64,000 nt of DNA from Saposhnikovia divaricata (Eukaryota > Streptophyta > Magnoliopsida > Apiales > Apiaceae). The DNA lies in the NCBI GenBank assembly GCA_036435485.1, contig CM071594.1:199666216-199730215 (forward strand), read 5' to 3'. Made by a program: the position numbers and the translations under genes. The notes beneath the pieces were generated by a model. The model saw nothing but the letters and a program-made list of their open reading frames with translations, was not told the origin of the DNA and made no database searches. Below, piece by piece: positions 34,260-45,382 of the stretch (position 1 is its first letter; each line of letters opens with the position of its first letter).

Positions 34260-34962
34260 CATCGGGGATTTGCAAGACTAGGCATGCACCACTTGATTTT
34301 GTTTTTGATGCTCCATCAAAATAGAGCGCCCACCATTCTTCTGGTCTCCTCATTCTTATTCTGAAGTTCACTTCCTACTTGGGGTACTACCTCCTGCCCC
34401 CCGACTTCTTGGTTGCCAATGGTACATTCAACCATGAAGTCAGTTAACGCCTTAGACTCAATGGCTGTCCGAGGCTTCTGTGTGATTTCCTCTACTTGCC
34501 TTTCTTGGTGTTCCTTACCACTGCGGACATCCATGTCTTCAATCGGAAGGACCTGCCCCCCGACTCCATCAGGACTTAACGAGGCTAGATAATAGCTTCG
34601 TGCCATCTTTTGATCACCTTTATGTTCTCCAACACCATTCCTGGTTGGGAACTTGATCTTCATGTGATAGGTAGAGGCCACAGCCTTAAAAGCGTGGAGT
34701 CCAGTCCTTCCGAGGATGGCATTGTAAGTAGAAAATTCTTTGATAACCAAAAAGTTCAGCATCTGAGTGGCCTCTATCGGTTTCTGTCCGATGGTGGAGG
34801 GCAACTGAATAGTTCCCTCAACTTTAGATTCTACTCCATTAAACCCGTATATAGGCGTGTTGGAGGGGGTCAGTTGAGAGTCGTTATACCCCATCTTCAT
34901 AAATGCATCATGAAACAAGATATCCACGGAAGCGCCATTATCTATCAAGACTCGCTTCTCCT
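34260..34962 (-). pseudogene. Element C protease fused to an RNase H fragment
   Basis: The aspartic protease has active site IDNGASVDILF (DNG, usual in this lineage) and extends to QVLPIEDMDV. A few codons later the frame jumps to ITQKPRTAIESKALTDF, which belongs to the RNase H region, and ends near LYFDGASKTKSSGA. The whole reverse transcriptase that should lie between has been removed. The same RNase H segment recurs downstream at about 32800-33030. Confidence 0.82.
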
Positions 34963-34963
34963 C

Positions 34964-36969
34964 TTAGTTTCCAATCATAAGAGTTATGACCAGCGGGTCA
35001 TCGTGGGGGAACTTCACCCCTTCAAGGTCTGAATCATCAAATCCGATTATTACCTCGGTTCTTGCGCGCTTTGGTGCCTCTCCAACAATATGCATCACCT
35101 CTCGGGCATAAGCCTTCTGAGATTTCCTAGTTGTCCCGGCCGTAGTCGGGCCTCCTGAGATCATGTTGATTACTGGCCCTCGGGGCTGTGGGTTGCGATC
35201 TTGATCGTCATCCCTTCTATTATAATCTCTTCTTTGATCACCACGATCTTCACCCTTAGTGAAGTGGCTCAGTTTTCCTCTACAGATCAAAAATTCGATC
35301 TAATCTTTGAGTTGCTTGCAGTCATCAGTGTCATGCCCTACATTCTTGTGGAATCTGCAATACTGATTCTTGTTTCTCTTTGCGGGATCACCCCTAAGTG
35401 GTTTCGGCCATCGGAAATCCTTATCCTTCTCAATGTCCAACAAGATTCGACTCCTAGGAGTATTCAAGCTTGCATACTCAGTGAACCTTGATCCTTTGCT
35501 CTTCTTAGGGGCGGAGTAGAAGTCCTCGCTAGTTCGGGGATACTTGTCCCTAGCATCATACTCCTGGTCATCATACTCCTGGTCTTGATTTCGTTTCTTG
35601 GAGTTGCCATTGGCTCCACCTACGGTGGCCTCTTTCTTTATGTTATCCTCAGCTTTAATATACCTATCAGCCCTTCGTTGGAGCTCCACCATATTCTCAG
35701 GGGGATGCTTTGATAATGACCTTTTAAAGAAGAGGTCAGTGGTTTCGTGCTCCAGGGCTACCATGGCCACCTTATTTTCCAAGTCAGTAATATTTAGTGT
35801 CTCCTTAGTGAATCGCTTGAGGTAATCCCTCAGATTTTCGTTCTTTCCTTGTACCACATACATAAGAGATGCGGAGCTTTTCTCATGAACTTTTCCGCTA
35901 ATGAATTGGCTGACAAAAGCGGCACTTAGTCCTTAAAAGAGCCAATCGAATTTGCAGGCAACCGACTATGCCATCTTTGAGCCATGCCCGCCAGGGTTTG
36001 AGGGAATGCCCTACACTTGAGAGCGTCACTAGCAGGCTGCAGCAGCAGTGCGTTCGAGAATGTTCTCACATGGTCTGCGGGATCATCCGTTCCATCATAA
36101 GCCTTTATAGTAGGCATCTTAAACTTCCTAGGGATGTGAGCATTCATCACCTCCTCGGTGAATGGTGGTGTAGGATCATCAGGATCTCCTAGCTGCATCA
36201 ACTCTTTGGGGTCACCCTTGGGGGCCTCTGCCCTTGTAGTTCCACCTCTTGGGGCCTCAGCCCTTCTCTGCCTCCTAGAAGGCCTTTCCAAATCAATAAA
36301 GGGAATCTCTCCTCCTAACCTCGGAGGGGGTCGATTTTGATTCTGTCTTTACTGCTCCCTTTCTATATCGTCCTTCAGCTTCTGGATCTCGGCTTCATAA
36401 GCCTTGATTCTCTCAGCGGCTGTCATAGGGGGTCCATCATGGATTCGTCGAGTATGCCTTATAGGCTCCTTACTTGGATGTCGCCTCCTCGGGGCTTGAT
36501 CACGATCGTCATCCTCAGATGAAGAATCATAAGTATAAGGACTTGAGTAGTCATAATATCCTTGATCAGGGCCCAAGCCTCTAATGTAAGGAGGGTGATA
36601 CGGCTCATGTATCTGTAGGGCATAGCCGCTTGGCCCAATACCTCGAGTATTCGGGGGGTAGTTAGGCAAACCATATGTCGGGTTGGTGTTCATGGGGAGA
36701 TCCGTAGTGTGGATTTGTACCCCTGGAGGTAACGTGCGATCTGGGTTAAGGGGAGCAAGCACCATCTGAAGAGGGTTAGTTTCTTGGTTCGGGTGGACAA
36801 CCCCAGGCAATGTACTCTCAGCAAGGGGATTCGTCCCTGAAGGCTGAGAAACTTGAGTTTGGGGGATCGCCCCTTGTTCAGTGATGATCGTTTCAGAGGC
36901 GAGGGGTGGAGCAGTGCTGAGAGGTAAAGCCTCGGTAGAGCTTGGTGCTGTTCTTCGTGTTTGAACCAT
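34964..36969 (-). pseudogene. Element C gag
   Basis: Starts MVQTRRTAPSSTEALPL at 36969. The Pro/Thr-rich N-terminus stops at a TAA at 36349. The gag domain follows (DDPADHVRTFSNALLLQ, FPQTLAGMAQRWHSRLP), then a 1-nt loss near 35925 shifts frame, and MYVVQGKNENLRDYLKRFTK continues. The zinc-knuckle position reads C-X2-H-X4-H-X4-C (CRFHKNVGHDTDDC), a variant in which the second Cys is His. One more stop is at 35300. Element D encodes the same protein family. Confidence 0.85.
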
Positions 36970-36983
36970 GGTTGATGTTGACT

Positions 36984-37001
36984 TCCCACAGACAGCGCCA
37001 A
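36984..37001 (-). promoter_or_regulatory. Element C primer-binding site
   Basis: Minus strand TGGCGCTGTCTGTGGGAA lies just inside the 5' LTR. It differs from the element D site (TGGCGCCGTCTGTGGGAA) by one base. The matching tRNA is not assigned here. Confidence 0.82.
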
Positions 37002-37002
37002 A

Positions 37003-37499
37003 TGTTGTGGAATAAAAACTAGGTTACGAATTTGTACCTACTACTAGGATTCGGGAGCTTCGTGCTTTAATGGTTGTTTCCGTGTTTGAGACTGATCGGT
37101 CCTCACAGAGTGCCTACGTATCTCATGTTGAGAATCAAGCCAAGACGTAGTTCTGAGAATGAGGGGTCAGGCCCTTTATATAGGCTGAGAAGCCTTAGAA
37201 TTATGGTAGGATTTGGAGACTTGGCGGGCAAGTCACCTCCTTGAGGAAGGTTCTAGACTCCTTCCTTGTAGGAATTAGTTTCCATGTTGAATTGGATGCC
37301 ATGGAGGCTAAGTCTAGCAGGAGTAGTATCCTTATTTGACTCTTATTTGCTGAGCTGTTTTTTACCCCTAATATTAATTACGAAATTTATATTTAATTAT
37401 GGTTTTGAGCCCCATAAATGGGCCCCACGTTTGGACCGTACCGGGTCTAATTAACTTCACATTAAATGTGTCTTTAGGGCTTATTTTTAGCCCATATCA
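37003..37499 (-). repeat. Element C 5' LTR (497 bp)
   Basis: Promoter-bearing copy; TATATAAA on the minus strand at 37175-37182. It differs from the 3' LTR at about 15 positions by eye. Confidence 0.92.
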
Positions 37500-38640
37500 A
37501 TTATGCAAAATCAAGTAACTACTATATTTAATTTAGAATTATTAAGTAAATATGGTTAATATAATAGGATAAGAATGATAAATAAGGAAAATTTTTGATA
37601 TAATATGATTGGTCTAAAATTTGGAATGACCTCTGATTGGTCCTAAAACAATTCAAAATTTTCTGATTGGCTAACTACAACTAACTGTAATCCTGATTGA
37701 TTTTAATTTTATACTATTTTATTATAATTGTTTTTTAACATTAAAAAATATATAATATATGGATATGTAAAATCAAGTAACTACTATATTTAAATTAAAA
37801 TTGTTAACTAATCATGGTTAATATAATAAGATAAGAATGATAAATAAAGAAAATTTTAATATGATAAAATATTTATTAATTAATTTTATTAACAAATTAT
37901 GAATAAATATATTTTCGAGCCTTCAAAAAAATCGAGTTTTTGAAGATATGAATTTTATCCATGTTATTTAAAATATGATTCAAATCCGATTTTGTAGTGT
38001 TGGTTTATATTTATTAAATAATTAATTTCATTAATAAATTTGAATAAATATATGTTTGGTTGGGGGCTGTGCCACCCCTCTCCTTAAAATTTATGGATTA
38101 CCGGGTCTTTTTAATTCTCACTGTTGGCCGGTTGTGGGCGAGGAGGGATTCGAACCCCCGACACGTGCTTTTAAAACAATCGAGTCTTTAAAGGTATGGA
38201 TTTTATCCAAGTTATTTCAATCTGATTTAAAATCCGATTTTTCAGATTTCTAGTTGAGTTAGATTATAATTATTTAAAAATTTTAATTGTACAACATGTA
38301 TTTTGAAAATCTATTTATAGTGTATGATAGTTTTTGAAGGTATGGATTTTATCCAAGTTATTTCAAATCCGATTTTTCAGATTTCAAATTAAAAATTGTG
38401 ATTTTTTAGTAAATATTTTTTGATTTAAAAATATTTATTTATGGATATTTTAAATCAAATCATTATTATATTTAAATTATAGAAGTGTTAACTAACCATA
38501 GTTAATGAAGTAGGGTGAGAATGTAAATAAGGAAAACTCTTAATATAACATGATTGGTCTAAAATTTAGGAATGCATTGTGATTGGTTCTAAAATAATTC
38601 ATAGTTTTCTGATTGGTTAACTGATATGTGGTAGACTCAG
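37500..38640. repeat. Rest of the 397-bp tandem repeat and degenerate copies
   Basis: 37505-37687 completes unit 2. 37688-37860 is a third unit missing its first ~135 nt. A diverged copy of the ATTGG-bearing end recurs at 38440-38635. A separate short repeat (GAATTTTATCCATGTTATTT-like) occurs near 37945, 38197 and 38342. Confidence 0.7.
38121..38175 (-). pseudogene. Plastid-derived trnR-ACG fragment lacking the anticodon arm
   Basis: On the minus strand the sequence reads GCACG, then TGTCGGGGGTTCGAATCC and CTCCTCGCCCA, followed by CAACCGGCC. This matches the 3' part of plastid tRNA-Arg(ACG) and its 3' flank as I remember them. The ~16-nt anticodon arm between GCACG and TGTCG is absent. No acceptor 5' half is present, so it cannot be a tRNA. 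The flanking DNA is not recognisably plastid. Confidence 0.6.
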
Positions 38641-40799
38641 GTATTATAATAAAATATAACATAATGATCGATTAGTGATATTTTAAGAATGTATAAAAAT
38701 AAATATTTTTTTCACTGTAGCACGTATTAGTTTGTATGGATACATCGTACGTTTTAGTTGATTTTTCTTAATATTAAAATAATTTTGGTTATTGCTGCCA
38801 TAATACATCTGCTACCACATATGCTTCTGCTTTACTATTGCTAATGGAAACAAACTAAATAGCATATCATTATTGTAATAATCATTTAAAAATTACTGCT
38901 AAAAATAGACTAAACGACACATTATTGTTGTAATAGTACTTGGTCGCTAATGAGTAACTTTTATATATCATTATTATCGGTCATTCATCTTACATTCAAC
39001 TAGTACTGCTGCAAATATGATACCTAGGTCATTCCTGAGAAATTGAAAGTTTCAAGTGAATTAGAATTTTATACTCAACTATAAATTATATCACATACAT
39101 GCGATTTATTTTTCGGCACTCCTAGTATCTTAAACTATTTTTGGTGCTATCTTGAACAAAATGTGCCCCAAATATCATTTTTTACCTCTACGTACTTTTA
39201 AATTTTTGTACTTATTAGAAAAGATGTGCCCCTAAATTACATCATCTTCTCGGTGCCCCATTGCATGAGCGGCTTAATCTCAGGATTGGCTCTGTATGAG
39301 TATGATACTCAAAATTTAGAATTCATTAATATTTCAAAAATTGAACGGTTACTAATTGTTGGCGTTAAATAAATCGTAACACATGGAATAGATTGAAAAG
39401 AAGATATGACCGACTCAAACACGATTTGCGAAAGAAATTGTGCGAATTAGAATGTGGCATGTGCTTTGCACAGGCTTTCATTATAGTATTCATTTATCTT
39501 TTAAGATTGATTCTATCAACAATGGGTCACCATTATCATCGGGTAGTTACCATCATTGTTTGGTATTGTTGTAAGATTCTGTATTTTGGGTAAGTATTCC
39601 CCTTTCTCAACATATGAGAGATCAACAACAACTATCGAAGCAAATATGTTTCGGATTCAAGTGCTTCAATAGAAAATCGTAGGTGTTCCCATCCCCGCTC
39701 CTACCACTAGAATAACACGCTAAACACATACACACTCAACATACTCTTGATACAATAACCATCACATAACGGAATTCATCACAGTCAGTGATCTCTAACT
39801 CAACACTACCACAACACACTCACCATCTCATTTATTCATCATTTACAATATATTTAACAAAAATTATATTCTATTTCTATGTTTCTTTAATTAATCTGCA
39901 CTAACATATTATATACTTTATATATCAAAATTCCTATGTGCATATGTATGTGTGTGTGTGTGTGTGTCTTTGTGTCTGTGTATAACAACACCAAAATGCG
40001 ACCAACGAAAATGGTTTCATAAAAAGTATTATATCAGGGGTTATGCAAATTAACGTTTACTTTCATCGAATGTGTCGTGAATATTCAATGATAAACTTTC
40101 AAGTATTGGGATTGTGTTAACGAAGGCAATGTATACAAGTCCAGGTAAGTCTCATCTTAATAAAATCACGGGCTCAGATATAATTTTTGATCAATTTTTA
40201 GATTAAATTAATATTTGTATAAAATTGTTATTTACTTTTTCTCATGTTTTCATTTGTAAATGCTTATTTAAAAAATTTTGTACGATAAAATTTCACATTT
40301 ATTGATCTATATTATATAATATTGTTAATACAAATTTAAATACTTTTGGTTGGTTGATAATCTAAAATTTTCATCGTATTAAAAGTATATACATGCTAAG
40401 AATAATATTTTCTTTACAATGTTATTTTATAAAATGTTCAAAATGTTCAATGCCCCTGTATAATCTTACAACATTATACATTTTCCGTATACGTTTTTTT
40501 TATTATGTTAATAATTATTAGTAACTATCGTATTTTGGATACATATATTTAATGTAGGTAAACGATCCAAAGCAAGCTAAGATAAACTAGAAAATCGAGA
40601 TATAAGTGAATAATAATTCAACTGATAATTAAGTGTAGCATGTGTTAATTGTCGTTTAGTATTTGATCATTATCATTAATTTATGCTATTAATGGATGTA
40701 ATATAAAAAGTTTCAAGATTTGCCAAAAGTAATTACTGTATATTATTGGTATCTTGTGTTGTTTATCATTGTATTGATAAAAACACTGTTAATTAACTG
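38641..40799. other. AT-rich region, no gene seen
   Basis: No supported frame, RNA gene or element terminus. A short (TG)n run is at 39951-39967. The 66-codon frame at 39393 has no homology that I recognise. Confidence 0.6.
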
Positions 40800-41337
40800 A
40801 CATTGTGCCGACGCTTGACAAGCTCATAAAGCGTGCTCATGATCATACACAATGATACGTCCTTTTCCAAAGCCCTACAAAGAGAATACAACACAGAATT
40901 ATAAGCATATTCTGGAACAGTACTTGTCCACACTGTTGACATCAACTACATGAGGAACCCACGTAACAGAATATGAAATCACATACCTATGATAAAGTCC
41001 TTCTTTGCCTAACTGTTCTAAGAATATCTGGATGGAATGAACAATGCAGCGTACATCCAGTTCATTGATCATACGATACAAAGCCTGTATAAACATTTGC
41101 AAATCAATTTCACAATTAGCCATACTTTAAAATACAGGATCATAGACCATAATTATGCACAGATAGATCAATCCGCTGAATCAAGGTTCTTATAAATGTC
41201 ACCTTTGTAATATGATAGAGATATTGCACTACCAATTCTTCAAGTTGTTTATTTCTCTCAATTGGCATCCCAAAGGAGTCGAGTGGACATAGAATATCAA
41301 TAAAAATAATGAACAAATATGTTTGTTCTGCACCATT
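40800..41337 (-). pseudogene. Three-exon host gene fragment, gene not recognised
   Basis: Exons at 41337-41203, 41084-40987 and 40874-~40800 have canonical acceptor AGs and donor GTs, and the reading phase is kept across both introns. The peptide segments read NGAEQTYLFIIFIDILCPL, then ALYRMINELDVRCIVHSIQ, then ALEKDVSLCMIMSTLYELV. Helical, Leu-rich composition suggests a repeat-type scaffold protein, but I do not recognise the family. Both ends of the gene are missing. It lies a few kb from a Helitron-like 3' end, so it may be a captured gene piece; a decayed single-copy host gene is the alternative. Confidence 0.6.
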
Positions 41338-41414
41338 CTGCATTCATGAACATGTTAAATACATGACACCCGTAAAACATAATATACTATAAAATATAAT
41401 ATATACTATAAAAA

Positions 41415-43010
41415 GAAACACCATATCAATAATGTATACTATAATATAATAGCCGAAACATATTTACTTTTAGTCGAAGATATTACATTTTATAAACACC
41501 TAAAAACTTCAATCTTATCATATCTTCCTATCATTAATATTTCTTTTCGAATTAAAACAAGTTACTTTATTGATTTAAAACTAATATTATCACACCACAG
41601 TTTTCAATTATTAAATAAATATATTAAAAATCCATATACGTTATTTATAATAAGGAAATATTAGTATAATTCGTAAACATCAGTATATTAAATTATATTA
41701 AATTAAACTTAAAAAATTAATAAAAATAATGTTAGTATGATTTGTAAACAAGAGTATATTAAATTATATTATATTAAAATTTAAAAATTATTAAAAATAG
41801 TGATTATATATAAAAATAATTGTAATATTAAATAAATTTTATAACATAATAAGAGAAACACCATATCAATATACTATAATATAATAGCCGAAACATATTT
41901 ACTTTTAGTTGAAGATATTACATTTTATAAACACCTAAAAACTTCAATCGTATCATATCTTCCTATCATTAATATTTCTTTTCGAATTAAAACAAGTTAC
42001 TTTTTTGATTTAAAACTAATCTTATCACACCATAGTTTTCAATTATTAAATAGATATATTAAAAATCCATATACGTTATTTATAATAAGGAAATATTAGT
42101 ATAATTCGTAAACATTAGTATATTAAATTATATTAAATTAAAATTTAAAAATTAATAAAAATAATGTTAGTATAATTTGTAAACAAGAGGATATTAAATT
42201 ATATTATATTAAAATTTAAAAATTATTAAAAATAGTGATTATATAAAAAAATAATTATAATATTAAATAAATTTTATAACATAATAAAAGAAACACCATA
42301 TCAACAATGTATACTATTATATAATACCCGAAACATATTTACTTTTAGTTGAATATATTACATTTTATAAACACCTAACATTAATTGTATCATATCTTCC
42401 TATCATTAATATTCCTTTCGAATTAAAACACGTTATCTTTTTTATTTAAAATAAATAATAACATAATATAATTACTGGTAATTATTCGATTGTCTTTTTC
42501 AGATTTACATTTGAGTTGAAGATATTAACTTTTATAAACAACTAAAAATATCAATCGTATCATATCTTCCTATCATTAATATTCCTTTCGAATTAAAACA
42601 TGTTACCTTTTTGATTTAAAATAAACAATAAAATAATATAATTAATGGTAATTAGTCGATTGCCTTTTTCACATTTACTTTTAGTAGAAGATATTAACTT
42701 TTATAAACACCTAAAAACATCAATCGTATCATATATTCCTATCATTAATATTTCCTTTTGATTTAAAACTAACTTATCATACCATATTTTTCAATTATTA
42801 ATAAAATATATCAAAAATCCATATACGTTATTTATAATAAGGAAACATTAATATAATTCGTAAACGTGAGTATATTAAATTAGATTAAATTAAAATAAAA
42901 AACCATTTAAAAATAATGATTATATAAAAATATAATTGTAATATTAAATAAAATTTATAACATAATAAAAGAAACACCATATCAATAAATTTTATTTATA
43001 ACATAATAAA
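41415..43010. repeat. Long tandem repeat array (units of ~440 bp)
   Basis: GAAACACCATATCAA marks unit starts at 41415, 41855, 42290 and 42971. The first two periods are 440 and 435 bp. The third unit is expanded by an internal repeat of ATCATATCTTCCTATCATTA. All are AT-rich and non-coding. Confidence 0.85.
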
Positions 43011-43462
43011 ACTTTATTATAATTTTGTAAATTTATATCTTTCAATCAATAATAATTTTTTCTAATTTAAATATGTTAACTTTTCATTGAAAATATAATA
43101 TTATAATAATTTAAAATATAATATTGCAATAATATTACACCATCTTTTCTAATCACTAACAAAATATAATAGAAATCCGTATATTACGAATAATGATCGT
43201 TAGATTTTTAGTAAAAAAATCAGAACCGTTAGATCTAATGATTAGATATATTATATGATTAAATTAATTTACTAAAATTTCAAAGTTCGAATTCCATCAA
43301 CGACATATTTATTTTAAAATTTTATAATATAAGTTTTAAACCATGTATATCATTAATTAAATTTATAATAAATAATTTAAATTAAAATAAAATATTGTAA
43401 ATAATAATTATATAAAGATATAATTGTAACATAAAATAAAATTTATTACATATCAAAATAAA

Positions 43463-43490
43463 TCTGTGCATCGCACGGGTTATAAGCTAA
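43463..43490 (+). other. Helitron-like 3' terminus
   Basis: A hairpin with arms TCTGTGC and GCACGGG (two G-T pairs, 3-nt loop) is followed 7 nt later by CTAA and then T. This fits the Helitron 3' end (hairpin, then CTRR inserted before T). The 5' TC end was not located, so the extent is unknown; the tandem array and gene fragment to the left are candidates for its body. Confidence 0.6.
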
Positions 43491-43700
43491 TTATATTTTA
43501 AATTATAAACCTTTTTAAGATGCATAATAGTATCTTTTTGTATTTATAGAAATCGGCTTTATAAAGGAAGATTTTCATTAAATTTTTCTGAGCATGTTCC
43601 TTATTTCCTAATCAATTAATATTCTGTAAAACTGGTGCTTGAAAACCTTTTTGTTTCTTTTTTTTTCACAAATAACTAGTTACATCTCCCTAATTCCTTT

Positions 43701-44570
43701 TAGGGGTAAAAAATAATCCGGTTCGATTCGTTAACAACGAATATAATTCGTATTCATATTAAAATTAGTGAATTTGAAACCTATTATATAATTCGGACAA
43801 GTATCAGATCGAATCTCACCATTCTAATATTCAATCACATTTATATATAGTAGTTCGAATAATTTGAACTAGTCGACTAAGCCGCGCATCGCGGCAGCCT
43901 TGTAATATTTATTAAAAAATTCAAAATATAAATTTAAAAAAGAAATTTAAAAGAAAATATTTATAAATAAATTAATAAACCTAATATTGTACAAATTTAA
44001 AAATATATAGACAACAAAATAAACTATATACTTTTTTATGTCAATTTCGTATCACGTTTCTTAGGCCGACACCCGCTATAATAAATACATATAAGCTGTG
44101 CTTGGCAGTGGTCTTGTAATTTTTTTTAATTTTTTCAAAATATAGATTATTTGTGAAAGAAATCAAAAAGAAAAAATCTATAAATAAACATTATACTTAT
44201 TTTTTACGTTAATTTTTTAAGAATACTTGAACATATAGGTATTCGATAAGAATTCGTAAGTATATAATATATATTATATATAAAAATATATACTATCAAA
44301 ATAATATTCTACACATGAGCACATTTTAGTTTTTTTAAAATAATTATTCGAATATTTTTATTTTTTAAAGATTATTCTGGACGAATTCGAATACGAATAT
44401 ACAAAAACGAGTAATTCTATGCTCAATCGAATCGATCCGAATCAAATACGAACATTCATATTCGAATTCGAGTTGAATTTGAACAAAGATTTCAAATTTT
44501 AATTCTAATCCGGACCGGATCCGAACGAGTAACTACAAATTTGAATATATTCAACTCGTTTACACCCCTA
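43701..44570. mobile_element. hAT-like non-autonomous element (870 bp) with a nested insertion
   Basis: Ends TAGGGGTAAA and TTTACACCCCTA are inverted repeats of the plant hAT type. Flanking 8-mers ATTCCTTT (43693-43700) and TTTCCTTT (44571-44578) match at seven of eight bases. The interior is AT-rich without a transposase. A Helitron-like piece lies within it. Confidence 0.65.
43869..44222 (-). mobile_element. Helitron-like short element(s) inside the hAT-like element
   Basis: On the minus strand the perfect hairpin GCCGCG-ATG-CGCGGC (43895-43881) is followed by CTTAGTCGACTAG and then T. A degenerate copy of the same end appears near 44091-44150, and a third with hairpin near 45365. The 5' boundary is approximate. 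Confidence 0.45.
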
Positions 44571-45012
44571 TTTCCTTTATTACAAGGCGATAGATAATTA
44601 TTTTATAATTAAAATTAGTACGAGGAAATACGAATATCGATTAATTGAGGTACAGTATATTTAATTTTTTTTATGCTCGATTTTAAATTTTAAATTATTT
44701 TTTTAAAATTTCTAAATGATCTTAAATTTAAAATAACCTATGAGAATATTATTTTGTACTACTATAGCAAAATTTGGACACCTAATTTTTATAATTATTT
44801 TATTAAATAATTTTCGACTCTTTTAATAAAAAAATGTATATTTAATTTTTTGAGCGAATAAATAGATACAATTTGCACAACAAAATTATGACATATAATG
44901 TTTAAAACAATACAAAACCGTGTAAATTCAAGTAGCATATTATAAAAGAAACTAATTGTTTTGGGTGATGGCCCAAAATATTCATCTAGGAAACTGACTG
45001 GCCTTTTTTACT
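44571..45012. other. AT-rich stretch, nothing recognisable
   Basis: No frame or terminus seen. Confidence 0.55.
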
Positions 45013-45286
45013 GACGGGACACGGTACATCGTGTACCATGATATGAGGGGTGTTGCGGAACACGATCTTCCGTGACAGGGCATGATACGGAATTGAGTCT
45101 TCCGTGTTATGCATGATACGGAAGACCATGCTCCGTGACTGTGCTGCGCACCCACCTAACACGGAACACCGTCCACCGCATCATGCATAACACTGAAGAC
45201 GCAGCTCCATATCTACGTAATACGGAGGACGATTCTCCGCATCATGCTAACACGAAGGACGATTCTCCGTATCCCGTCGATATTTC
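45013..45286. repeat. Cluster of short palindromes built on CGGA/TCCG
   Basis: Perfect inverted repeats include GGTACA-TCG-TGTACC (45023-45037) and TCTTCCGT/ACGGAAGA (45098-45125). CGGAGGACGATTCTCCG-like units recur toward 45280. CATGATACGGAA- and CATCATGC-type words recur about every 30 nt. GC content is well above the flanks. Not recognised as a known family. Confidence 0.7.
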
Positions 45287-45364
45287 GGGTCATTTTTTTC
45301 AAAATCAGTATTTTGGGCAAAAACTTGTGAAAAATAGGCATTTTGGTAATTCTCTCTTGTTAAA

Positions 45365-45382
45365 GCCGCGCTTCGCGACGGC
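45365..45382 (-). other. Helitron-like terminal hairpin
   Basis: GCCGCG-CTT-CGCG(A)CGGC on the given strand resembles 43881-43895 including the sequence on both sides (TAA before, TTATAA/TTGTAAT after). The CTRR end is not clear. Confidence 0.4.

Larger units (their letters stand above)
29691..37499 (-). mobile_element. Gypsy element C: Tat-like, rearranged
   Basis: LTRs of 497 bp each (29691-30187 and 37003-37499) are about 97% identical by eye. On the minus strand they start TGATATGGGC and end TTCCACAACA. The flanking 5-mers are GATAT and ATTAT, so the duplication is imperfect. The interior order on the minus strand is gag, protease, a piece of RNase H, a non-coding piece, the 3' half of reverse transcriptase, a second RNase H piece and a repeat-rich 3' region. 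There is no integrase. It inserted into the second unit of the 397-bp tandem repeat. Confidence 0.88.

Noticed and set aside
29686..37504. Exact 5-bp target duplication for element C
   Set aside because: GATAT and ATTAT differ at two positions; reported as imperfect rather than confirmed.
38056..38253. 65-codon frame containing GEEGFEPPT
   Set aside because: A well-known type of artefact from translating tRNA-gene sequence; it overlaps the trnR fragment.
39393..39593. 66-codon frame with a hydrophobic middle
   Set aside because: No homology, splice context or repeat support; fits chance in AT-rich DNA.
41415..43010. CRISPR-like array
   Set aside because: Units are ~440 bp and contiguous, with no short repeat-spacer pattern; the window is plant nuclear DNA.
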